DNA of 64,000 nt from Sphaerobacter sp. (lineage in GTDB: Bacteria; Chloroflexota; Chloroflexia; Thermomicrobiales; Thermomicrobiaceae), in NCBI RefSeq assembly GCF_019683595.1, contig NZ_JADGHZ010000002.1:1-64000 (forward strand), given 5' to 3'. The stretch's first letter is position 1. Each line of letters opens with the position of its first letter. Below, piece by piece: positions 54,659-62,367 of the stretch. The translations under genes and the position numbers were made by a program. The notes under the pieces were generated by a model. It was not told the origin of the DNA. It saw nothing but the letters and a program-made list of their open reading frames with translations, and searched no databases.

Positions 54659-56113
54659 ATGTCCAGCACCTTCTCGATCAGCCTGCGCACCATCGCTCGT
54701 AATGCCGCCTCGGTGCTCGCCAGCGACGTGGTCACCCGGGCATCGACGTTCGTGCTCTACGCACTCGTTACCCGGCACCTGGGCCTGTTCCGCTTCGGTC
54801 AACTCTCGCTGGCGTTGAGCATCGTCTACACCGCCCAGGTCTTCGCGACGGCAGGGTTGAAGACGCTCATCATCCGCGAGGCCGCGAAGGATCGAACGAA
54901 GACGGCCCAGTACCTGGTGAACGGGGTCGCAATCGTCACGGGGGCAACGCTGATCTCGCTCGTGCTGCTCCTCGGCTTCGTCTGGATTATGGGCTACGGA
55001 GCCGACACCGCGCGGGTGATCTTGCTGCTCGCGCTGATCCTGTTTCCGTACACGATTTCAACGATCTGCGAGGCGCTCTTCCAGGCGGTGGAGCAGATGC
55101 ACTTCATCGCCTACGTGAACATCCCGCTCAACCTGGCGAAGGCGGGGGGCGCATTCGTCCTGCTTCGTGCGGGCGGCGGAATCTATACGGTCGTCGCGAT
55201 CTTGCTGCTGACGCAGGGAGCGATCGCCGCGTTCGAGCTGGCGCTTGTCGTCTCCCGTGTCACCCGGCCCAGGCTGCGGATCGATCTCGGCTTCATTCGC
55301 CGTGCCCTGAGCCAGACAGCGCCGTTCCTCGCCATCGACGTGCTCATCTCCCTGTGGGGCACGATCACGATCGTCATCTTGTCGTCCTTTCGGAGCGAAT
55401 CAGACGTCGGGCTGCTCAGCGCCTCATCGCAACTGCTCACGCCGGTTGTGCTGCTCTACCAGAGCGTGGTTCTCAGCCTGTTCCCGGTGATGTGCCGCCG
55501 CTACGAAGCGGGCTTCGAGAGCCTCAAGCGGCTCTCCCAGCGCGTCACCGAGCTGCTGATGACGATCGGTCTGCCCATCGTCGTGGGGTTGTCGTTCCTC
55601 GCGGAGCGCATCCTGGTGCTCGTGTACGGCGGGCAGGACTTTGCCCTGGGCGCCGTCGTGCTCCGGATCGTTGTTTGGGAAGTCTTCCTCCGCGCGTACA
55701 CGACGGCCCTCGGGCAGACCCTACTCGCCGGAGATCGCGAGCGCATCACCCTGAGCATCGTGGCGATCAACACCCTGGCCAACCTGGTCATCGGGGTGAT
55801 CCTCATCAGCCAGTTCGGGCTGATCGGTGCAGCACTGACCATCGTGCTAACCCGTGGCGTCGGCGTGGTGCAGCACTACATCCAGGTCTCCCGCATCGCC
55901 GGCTCGGTCAACCTGCTCGCGCCTGTGCGCATACCCGCACTCGCCAGCCTGTGCATGGGGGTGTACCTGATCGTGTTCAGGCACCACGGGATCGTGATCA
56001 CCATCGTCAGCGCGGCCTTGGTGTACGCGGCCGCGCTCGGCGCCCTGACGATTTGGTCCGCCGGCGGTGTCCGGCGCGTCCGCACCCACTATCGCTACCT
56101 GTGGTCGGAATGA
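54659..56113 (+). CDS. Wzx-type polysaccharide flippase (MOP superfamily)
   Basis: A 484-residue flippase with about 12-14 helices. Core motifs: RNAASVLASDVVTRASTFVLYALVTRHLG, LFRFGQLSLALSIVYTAQVFATAGLKTLIIREAAKD, SQTAPFLAIDVLISLWGTITIVILSSF and FGLIGAALTIVLTRGVG. It exports repeat units of the second locus. The long plus-strand ORF that begins at 55354 in another frame is only partly real (see the GT4 at 56164). Confidence 0.88.
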   Translation: MSSTFSISLRTIARNAASVLASDVVTRASTFVLYALVTRHLGLFRFGQLSLALSIVYTAQVFATAGLKTLIIREAAKDRTKTAQYLVNGVAIVTGATLISLVLLLGFVWIMGYGADTARVILLLALILFPYTISTICEALFQAVEQMHFIAYVNIPLNLAKAGGAFVLLRAGGGIYTVVAILLLTQGAIAAFELALVVSRVTRPRLRIDLGFIRRALSQTAPFLAIDVLISLWGTITIVILSSFRSESDVGLLSASSQLLTPVVLLYQSVVLSLFPVMCRRYEAGFESLKRLSQRVTELLMTIGLPIVVGLSFLAERILVLVYGGQDFALGAVVLRIVVWEVFLRAYTTALGQTLLAGDRERITLSIVAINTLANLVIGVILISQFGLIGAALTIVLTRGVGVVQHYIQVSRIAGSVNLLAPVRIPALASLCMGVYLIVFRHHGIVITIVSAALVYAAALGALTIWSAGGVRRVRTHYRYLWSE

Positions 56114-56163
56114 CTCGCACGACGCGGCCTGAGAGACAGCCGCTGGAGGAGGGCACACCACGC

Positions 56164-57294
56164 ATGCGAGTGACCTTGATTTCCTACATCTCGGCGGAAT
56201 ACTGCATCCGCCTGGCCAGCGCCTTGGCGCAGGAGGCGGAGGTACAGCTCATCCTTCCGCGCGAGATCTCCGAACCACACCTGTCCCTGGTCAGCCCGAA
56301 CGTCCGGTTCCTCGCTTTTGACAAGCCGCGGATGCGGCAACCGCTCCGGCAACTCGTCTCACTGCGCCATCTGCTCCGGGAGATCAATGACTTCCGCCCG
56401 GACGTGTTGCACCTGCAGCAGGGGCATCTGTGGTTCAACCTTGCCCTCCCCCTCCTGCGGCGCTATCCGCTCGTGCTCACCGTCCACGACGTTCGCCACC
56501 ACCCGGGTGATCGCTCATCACAGAAGACCCCGCAGGCGGTCTTCGACTATGGGTTCCGTCGTGCGGCCCGCGTCATCGCTCACTGCGAACGCATGAAGCA
56601 GCAACTCGTGGACGAGTGCGGCTTGTCCAGTTCGCGGATCGATGTGATCCAGCGGGTGCTGGTGGGACACGATGAGATCAAGGACGTGGAACCGGCCGAC
56701 ACCAAGCGCATCCTGTTCTTCGGGCGAATCTGGGCCTACAAGGGGCTGGAGTACCTGATCCGTGCCGAGCCGCTGATCACCGCCAGGGTTCCGGATGCGC
56801 GCATCGTCATCGCCGGCGAGGGCGAGGACTTCACCCGCTACCGCCAGATGATGCAGAACCCCGACCACTTCGAGGTCCACAACCGATACGTCTCGCACGA
56901 GCAGCGGGCCGCGCTGTTCGCCGAGGCCAGCGTGGTGGTCCTTCCATACGTGGAGGCATCCCAGAGCGGCGTCGCGCCGCTTGCCTACATGGCCGGAAAG
57001 CCGGTCGTCGCCACCGACGTCGGCTGCCTCCCGGCTCTCGTTGAGGACGGCCGCACCGGCTATCTCGTCCCCCCGCGGGACGAGCGCGCTCTGGCCGATG
57101 CCGTCGTCCGCCTGCTCACCGATGCCCCGCTTCGTCACCGGATGGGGCAGGCCGGGCGCCGAAAGCTGGAGACCGAGTGCCACCCGGACGTCATCGCCAA
57201 GCAGACGCTCGCGGTCTACGACCGCGCGCTTGCCGACACGTCCGCTCGGTCGTCCCAGGGGAAGGAGGTCAAACCGTGGATCACTACGCTCTAG
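56164..57294 (+). CDS. GT4-family glycosyltransferase
   Basis: A 376-residue GT-B enzyme. ATG 56164 starts MRVTLISYISAEYCIRLASAL; the track's much longer ORF reads back into the flippase gene out of frame and is rejected. The N-domain has DVLHLQQGHLWFNLALPLL and LVLTVHDVRHHPG; the C-domain has RILFFGRIWAYKGLEYLI and PYVEASQSGVAPLAYMAGKPVVATDVG, with a modified E-x7-E motif (E-A-S-Q-S-G-V-A-P-L). Donor and acceptor unknown. Its end overlaps the next gene by 19 bp. Confidence 0.86.
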   Translation: MRVTLISYISAEYCIRLASALAQEAEVQLILPREISEPHLSLVSPNVRFLAFDKPRMRQPLRQLVSLRHLLREINDFRPDVLHLQQGHLWFNLALPLLRRYPLVLTVHDVRHHPGDRSSQKTPQAVFDYGFRRAARVIAHCERMKQQLVDECGLSSSRIDVIQRVLVGHDEIKDVEPADTKRILFFGRIWAYKGLEYLIRAEPLITARVPDARIVIAGEGEDFTRYRQMMQNPDHFEVHNRYVSHEQRAALFAEASVVVLPYVEASQSGVAPLAYMAGKPVVATDVGCLPALVEDGRTGYLVPPRDERALADAVVRLLTDAPLRHRMGQAGRRKLETECHPDVIAKQTLAVYDRALADTSARSSQGKEVKPWITTL

Positions 57295-58421
57295 CTGCCG
57301 ACAAGCTCTATCGGTACCTGGTGACCAACCACGGAGACGGCGGCGCGCTCGTCGGGCCCGATCCCGGGATCCGCTTCAACTACCGCATCGGCCGCTTTGT
57401 CAAGGGTTATCTGGGCTTCGTACGGTGGAACGATCAGTTGTACTACCTGCAGGGGCAGGCTTACTGGATCCTTGCGAACTGGATCCTGCACGAGCGCACC
57501 GGCGACGAATCGTACGCCCGAACAGCGATCGATTGTGCCGACAAGATCCTGGCACGCCAGCGACCCGACGGCGCCTGGGACTACCCGAACCCGGAGTGGG
57601 CCGGGAGGGTGGCGACCGTAGAGGGCACCTGGGCGAGCATCGGGCTCATCGAGACGTTCCGGCGCACGGGCGAGCAACGCCTGCTCGACGGCGCCCTCCG
57701 CTGGCACTCCTACCTCCACCGGGAGATCGGCTTCCAGCGCATTGGCGACGAAGTTGCCGTCAACTATTTTGCTCGCCGAACAGACGCGCGGGTTCCGAAC
57801 AACAGCACGCTCTATCTCTATTTGCTCGGAGCACTCTGGGCGACGACGAAGGACCAGCGTTATCTCGATGAGACGCCCGGGCTGGTGACCTTCCTGGAGC
57901 GAGCACAGCTCTCCACCGGCGAGCTTCCTTACTCGGTGGACGGTCTGGAAGACACGCGCGGGCGCACACATTTCCAGTGCTACCAGTACAACGCGTTTGA
58001 GTGTCTCGACCTGATCCAGTACCACACGCTCACCGGTGACGATCGGGTCCTCCCGATTATCAGCAACGTTCTGCGGTTCCTGAGCGACGGAATCCGGGAG
58101 GACGGGCACGCGGCATACGCCTGCAACAGTGTCCAGCGCCGGGTCAGCTACCACACCGGAGCGCTGGCCGCCGCCTTCACCGAGGCCCGGCGGGTCGGGA
58201 TCGACGACTACACCCCCCTGGCCCGCAAAGCGTACGCGTATCTCATCAGCCTGCAACGACCCGACGGCGGGTTCATCCACTCTCAACGCGACTACGGTGT
58301 GCTGCGCGATGTCCGCTCGTATCCACGCTACCTGGCGATGATCCTGTACCACCTGCTCATCGCCGAGGCGCTCACCGAGGACACCACGGGGAAGGAGGCA
58401 GCGTACGACTCCGTACGCTGA
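57276..58421 (+). CDS. Alpha/alpha-toroid (six-hairpin) protein, possible polysaccharide-modifying enzyme
   Basis: A 381-residue protein from GTG 57276 (AAGGAGG seven bases upstream). It is made of helical hairpins with repeated short motifs of the alpha/alpha-toroid kind: QRPDGAWDYPNPEWAGRVATVEGTW, TGELPYSVDG, REDGHAAYACNS and QRPDGGFIHSQRDYG. Recurrent DG-[AG]-[WF] turns are typical of six-hairpin glycosidases, lyases and epimerases. No signal peptide is present, so it works in the cytosol. I cannot name a catalytic pair. Between two glycosyltransferases, it could edit a lipid-linked intermediate. Confidence 0.7.
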   Translation: MDHYALAADKLYRYLVTNHGDGGALVGPDPGIRFNYRIGRFVKGYLGFVRWNDQLYYLQGQAYWILANWILHERTGDESYARTAIDCADKILARQRPDGAWDYPNPEWAGRVATVEGTWASIGLIETFRRTGEQRLLDGALRWHSYLHREIGFQRIGDEVAVNYFARRTDARVPNNSTLYLYLLGALWATTKDQRYLDETPGLVTFLERAQLSTGELPYSVDGLEDTRGRTHFQCYQYNAFECLDLIQYHTLTGDDRVLPIISNVLRFLSDGIREDGHAAYACNSVQRRVSYHTGALAAAFTEARRVGIDDYTPLARKAYAYLISLQRPDGGFIHSQRDYGVLRDVRSYPRYLAMILYHLLIAEALTEDTTGKEAAYDSVR

Positions 58422-59657
58422 ATGGCTATGCGGATTGCCGTCATCGCCTCGATGAAGCGAGGACTCGAACACTTCGTCTTTCGCGAGCTCATGTCGCTGG
58501 AGAAGCGGGGTCTGTCCATCAGCCTCTACCCGACGAAGCAGGGGCCGGGGCTCTACAACCCGAAGCCGGAGTGGGATGTCCTCCGCTGGCGGCCGCTGGC
58601 GGTGGTGGCGGCACAGCCGCGCTGCTTCCTTCGAGCGCCGGCGACCTACCTGCGCCTGCTCCGCGAAGCCGTTGCCATGCGCGCGATCGTCGACTTCCTG
58701 CTGGCCTGGTACTTCGCCCGGTCCATGACGGATGCCTCGGTGATCTACGCCACCTTTGGCGATCACAAGCTATTCGTCGGTTACTTCTGCAAGCGGATTC
58801 TCGGGCTCCCGCTGGTCGTGACGATTCACGCCTACGAGCTGTATCAGAACCCAAACCCGCGGCTGTTCCGCCGCGCCCTCGCGGCATGTGACCAGATCAT
58901 CACCGTGACCGAGTACAACCGGGAGATTCTGGCGGAACGCTACGGCGTCGACCCGGAACGCGTCGCCGTCGTGCGCATCACGGTGGATACCGACCGCTAC
59001 CGGCCGGCCGACAAGTTCGTGATCCTCATCGTCGCCTACTTCGTGGAGAAGAAGGGGCACGACGTCCTCTTCGAAGCCGTGCGCCGGCTGGGCCGCGACG
59101 ACATTGAGGTCTGGGTCGTGGGCGACGTCGGCCCGGGGGAACCGGTGGTCGACGCCCGGGCGCTGGCGGCAAAGCGCGGCGTGGCATCCCAGGTGGTCTT
59201 CTTCGGCGCGCTGGGCGGCCAGGCACTGGAAGCCCTCTATCGGGCCTGCGACGTGTTCTGCCTGCCCAGCCACCACGATAGTCTCGGCGGCGCCGAGGGC
59301 TTCCCGACCGCCATCGCCGAGGCCATGGCCTTCGGCAAGCCGGTCATTTCGACCCGCCACGTCGAGATCCCGCGCATCCTCGACGAGATCCTCGTCGACG
59401 AGAAAGACCCCGAGGGACTCGCACGCGCGATCGACTACCTCTACCGCCATCCGGAAGAGCGTGCGCGCCTCGGGGAGAAGAACCGGCGGATCGCCGAAGA
59501 GCGCTTCTCACTGCGAAACACCGACAAGACCGCGGCGATCCTCGCCGGGCTCGCGTCCGCCAACAAGCCCGATACCGCCAACCCAGCGACATCAGTGGCT
59601 GAGGCCACGGCCAGGGAGCCATTCGCGGTCCCGGCATCGCGCGATCGCGGTCAGTAG
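58422..59657 (+). CDS. GT4-family glycosyltransferase
   Basis: A 411-residue GT-B enzyme starting directly after the previous stop. The N-domain carries MRIAVIASMKRGLEHFVFRELMSLEKRG and VIYATFGDHKLFVGYFC; the C-domain has VAYFVEKKGHDVLFEAV and the long loop SHHDSLGGAEGFPTAIAEAMAFGKPVISTRH with the E-x7-E motif. It resembles colanic-acid-type WcaL enzymes. The last 35 residues are Ala/Pro/Glu-rich and look disordered. Donor unknown. Confidence 0.86.
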   Translation: MAMRIAVIASMKRGLEHFVFRELMSLEKRGLSISLYPTKQGPGLYNPKPEWDVLRWRPLAVVAAQPRCFLRAPATYLRLLREAVAMRAIVDFLLAWYFARSMTDASVIYATFGDHKLFVGYFCKRILGLPLVVTIHAYELYQNPNPRLFRRALAACDQIITVTEYNREILAERYGVDPERVAVVRITVDTDRYRPADKFVILIVAYFVEKKGHDVLFEAVRRLGRDDIEVWVVGDVGPGEPVVDARALAAKRGVASQVVFFGALGGQALEALYRACDVFCLPSHHDSLGGAEGFPTAIAEAMAFGKPVISTRHVEIPRILDEILVDEKDPEGLARAIDYLYRHPEERARLGEKNRRIAEERFSLRNTDKTAAILAGLASANKPDTANPATSVAEATAREPFAVPASRDRGQ

Positions 59658-59667
59658 GAGGAGAGCC

Positions 59668-59778
59668 ATGGGTGGAATCTACCGCGTCTACCACGTCCGG
59701 CACCGCGGGGCAATCGACGACCCTCTGGTCGCCTCCGGACGGTCTACCAGTCTGACGATCCAGTCACGCGACTGCTAA
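59668..59778 (+). CDS. Possible 36-residue peptide
   Basis: Too short for the ORF track. ATG 59668 has GGAGGAG four bases upstream, as good as any ribosome binding site in this locus, and the frame ends with TAA 10 bp before the UDP-glucose dehydrogenase start. The product (MGGIYRVYHVRHRGAIDDPL and a Ser/Thr-rich end) has a basic N-terminal half, no membrane helix and one terminal cysteine. No family recognised. It could instead be a translated leader for the following gene, whose own ribosome binding site overlaps its last codon. Confidence 0.4.
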   Translation: MGGIYRVYHVRHRGAIDDPLVASGRSTSLTIQSRDC

Positions 59779-59788
59779 GGAGGTCCCC

Positions 59789-61105
59789 ATGAAGATCAGT
59801 GTGTTCGGCCTCGGCTACGTCGGCTGTGTCTCCGCCGCGTGCCTGGCCCACGACGGGCACCAGGTTGTCGGGGTCGACGTCAATTCGCAAAAGGTGGAAA
59901 CCGTCGGCGCCGGACGGTCCCCGATCGTCGAGCCCGGGCTGGATGAGCTCGTGGCGGAGGGCGTTCGCTCCGGGAGACTCGTGACTACGACGAGCGCGCG
60001 CGAGGCGGTGGCCGCAAGCGATGTCAGCCTGATCTGCGTCGGCACGCCCAGCAACGGCAACGGCAGCCTGAGCCTGAAGTACGTCGAGAACGTGTGCCGG
60101 GAAATCGGCGACGCACTGCGTGACAAGCGCGGGTACCACGTCGTGGTCATGCGCAGCACCGTGCTGCCCGGCACGTGCAGGGAGCGGCTGATCCCCGTGA
60201 TTGAGGAGTATTCGGGTCGGGACGCCGGGGATGGCTTTGGCGTCGCGATGAACCCTGAATTCCTGCGCGAGGGGAGTGCCATCAACGACTACTTCCACCC
60301 GAGCCAGATCGTCATCGGCGCGTTGGACGAGCGGAGCGGTGACATCACCGAAGCGCTCTACGACGGGATCGACGCACAGCGCGTACGCACCACCATTGAA
60401 ACGGCTGAGACGGTCAAGTACGCCAGCAACGCCTTCCATGCCACGAAGGTGGCGTTTGCCAACGAGATCGGGCGCGTGTGCAAGGCGCACGGCGTCGACG
60501 GCTACGAGGTCATGAACATCCTGTGCATGGACCGGCGGCTCAACATCTCCCCGGCGTACCTCAAGCCGGGGTTTGCCTTCGGCGGGTCCTGCCTGCCGAA
60601 GGATCTCCGCGCCCTGCTGTACCGCGCCAAGGAGCACGATATCGACCTTCCGCTGCTGCGCGGCGCGCTTCAGAGTAACCAGGCACAAATCCAGCGGGGA
60701 ATCGAGATGGTCGAGCGCACCGGGCGGAAGCGCGTTGGGGTCGTCGGCCTCACCTTCAAGGCCGGCACGGACGACGTCCGCGAGAGCCCGGTTGTGCCGC
60801 TGGTGGAGACCCTGACCGGCCGTGGCTATCAGGTTCGGGTCTATGACGACATCGTCGATCTCACCTGCCTGGTGGGTGCCAACCGGTCGTACCTGGAGCA
60901 GGAGCTGCCGCACATCGCGTCGATGTTGCGGTCGTCTCTGGAGGAGATGATGGAAGAAGTCGATGTGGTGGTCGTCGCCAATAACGGGCCTGCGGCAAAG
61001 CGGACCCCTGCGTTGTTGCGCGATGATCAAATCCTCATCGACCTTGCTGGCGGAGCTCGTGGCGCTCAGCTTGCAGATAATCAGTACGAAGGTATCGCTT
61101 GGTAG
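59789..61105 (+). CDS. UDP-glucose/GDP-mannose 6-dehydrogenase family protein
   Basis: A 438-residue nucleotide-sugar dehydrogenase. NAD motif ISVFGLGYVGCVSAACLAHDGHQVVGVD; MNPEFLREGSAINDYFHP; YASNAFHATKVAFANEIG; catalytic cysteine in FAFGGSCLPKDLRAL (Cys268); C-terminal GLTFKAGTDDVRESPVVPLVE. It makes UDP-glucuronate (or GDP-mannuronate) in two oxidation steps. UDP-glucuronate would feed the decarboxylase at 31537 and give an acidic polysaccharide. AAGGAGG precedes the ATG. GDP-mannose specificity cannot be excluded. Confidence 0.92.
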   Translation: MKISVFGLGYVGCVSAACLAHDGHQVVGVDVNSQKVETVGAGRSPIVEPGLDELVAEGVRSGRLVTTTSAREAVAASDVSLICVGTPSNGNGSLSLKYVENVCREIGDALRDKRGYHVVVMRSTVLPGTCRERLIPVIEEYSGRDAGDGFGVAMNPEFLREGSAINDYFHPSQIVIGALDERSGDITEALYDGIDAQRVRTTIETAETVKYASNAFHATKVAFANEIGRVCKAHGVDGYEVMNILCMDRRLNISPAYLKPGFAFGGSCLPKDLRALLYRAKEHDIDLPLLRGALQSNQAQIQRGIEMVERTGRKRVGVVGLTFKAGTDDVRESPVVPLVETLTGRGYQVRVYDDIVDLTCLVGANRSYLEQELPHIASMLRSSLEEMMEEVDVVVVANNGPAAKRTPALLRDDQILIDLAGGARGAQLADNQYEGIAW

Positions 61106-61118
61106 TGGCCAGAGCTGC

Positions 61119-61143
61119 GGCCGGGGGCAGCTCCGCCCCGGCC
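61119..61143 (+). terminator. GC-rich hairpin after the UDP-glucose dehydrogenase gene
   Basis: GGCCGGGG and CCCCGGCC form a perfect 8-bp stem with a 9-nt loop, 14 bp after the stop. No T-tract follows; a weak or Rho-assisted terminator at most. Confidence 0.35.
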
Positions 61144-61237
61144 AGGTCCCTATCGTGGCCAGCCGTGGAGGAGATGGAGTCGCTCGCCAGTGCCTCCGGC
61201 GTGCGCTCGCATACAGGAGATAGAGAAGCTAGCCGCT

Positions 61238-62110
61238 ATGGACACCAGCAGGCTGCGCACCATCGTCATGATCGCGCTCGTCGCTATCGCCTCAGGAGTG
61301 ATCGGAGTGCTCATTGCTGATCAGATTCGCGGACCGACCCACCCGCCCCCTACGCCGGCGCCGACGGCTGCGGTGACACCCACGCCGGGAAGCACGGCGC
61401 TCCCCGGACCGGAGTCGGGCCCGCAGGGCCAGTTCGTCTGGGCGGCGGATCTGGAGTCGGGTGACCTCTCATCCTGGGAGGCTGATGGCTGCGGTGGTGA
61501 GTTCAATACCGGCAATGGGGAGGCTCGGGTGACCGATACCGTGGCACATAGCGGCCGCTATTCGGTCGAGCTGACGGTCGCCACCGACAACGGCGCCGAT
61601 AATGCCACGCGTCTGATGCGCTGGTGCGAGCCATCCCAGCACGACGCGGCCTACTTCAGCGCCTGGTACTACTTCCCCCAGCAGGTCGATGTTTCGGCCG
61701 GCTGGTGGAATATCTTCCAGTTCAAGTCCCGGAGCGAGACCTCCAACGACCCATGGTGGATCCTCAATGTGGGGAACCGCCAGGACGGCACCATGTACGT
61801 CTACCTCCGCGACTGGATCCACGAGAAATCGTATGAGCAGAACGTCAAGGATCTGCCCGTCGGCCAGTGGGTTCACTTCGAGGTCTTCATGCGACGGGCA
61901 CAGGATCCAACCGGAGAGATCATGGTCTGGCAAGACGGCACACTCTTGTTCCACATCACGAATGTCCAGACCAACTACGACAGCGGGCGGGTGTCGTGGG
62001 GCGTCAATAGCTACTCCAGCGGCCTCAACCCAAGCCCGACGGTGATCTACATCGACGATGTCGTGATGAGCACAACACCGGTCGGCAATGGGCAGTCCGC
62101 GGGCAACTGA
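61238..62110 (+). CDS. Membrane-anchored polysaccharide-lyase-like jelly-roll protein
   Basis: A 290-residue extracytoplasmic protein from ATG 61238. An N-terminal anchor (LRTIVMIALVAIASGVIGVLIA) is followed by a Pro/Thr linker (PPPTPAPTAAVTPTPGST) and a beta-sandwich domain: FVWAADLESGDLSSWE, AHSGRYSVELTV, YYFPQQVDVSAGWWNIFQFK, WVHFEVFMRRAQDPTGEI and VIYIDDVVMS. The strand pattern and W-x-x-F-x-V core are those of heparin-lyase-I/alginate-lyase-like (LamG) folds. It may trim or bind the secreted polysaccharide. Catalytic residues are not certain, so binding only is possible. Confidence 0.72.
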   Translation: MDTSRLRTIVMIALVAIASGVIGVLIADQIRGPTHPPPTPAPTAAVTPTPGSTALPGPESGPQGQFVWAADLESGDLSSWEADGCGGEFNTGNGEARVTDTVAHSGRYSVELTVATDNGADNATRLMRWCEPSQHDAAYFSAWYYFPQQVDVSAGWWNIFQFKSRSETSNDPWWILNVGNRQDGTMYVYLRDWIHEKSYEQNVKDLPVGQWVHFEVFMRRAQDPTGEIMVWQDGTLLFHITNVQTNYDSGRVSWGVNSYSSGLNPSPTVIYIDDVVMSTTPVGNGQSAGN

Positions 62111-62367
62111 CGGCAACGGGTCCGGATCGACTCTTGACCACCCGGGTGCGACGTCGGGGCAGTTCACGCGACTGCCCCAGGTGCCCCGATGCCGGCGCTG
62201 TTGTGTCATCGCCCGCGCGACGTTGCGCCGGCCATCGATGACCGCGATCGGTGCGCATTCAGGCTCCCTCGAACCCGGATCGCGTCGATGGCGGGCTCAG
62301 ATCTGACACCGGTGCTTTCGGCGCGATGGACGTGCCCGGGGCCGGTCCGACAACGAGAGGTGGAGCG

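Noticed and set aside
55354-56163. 5' extension of the 646-codon ORF at 55354-57294
   Set aside because: The first 270 codons run out of frame through the flippase gene; only the part from ATG 56164 has GT4 motifs.
57291-58766. 491-codon minus-strand ORF
   Set aside because: Antisense to the toroid protein and GT4 genes, which have ribosome binding sites and motifs; the minus frame has none.
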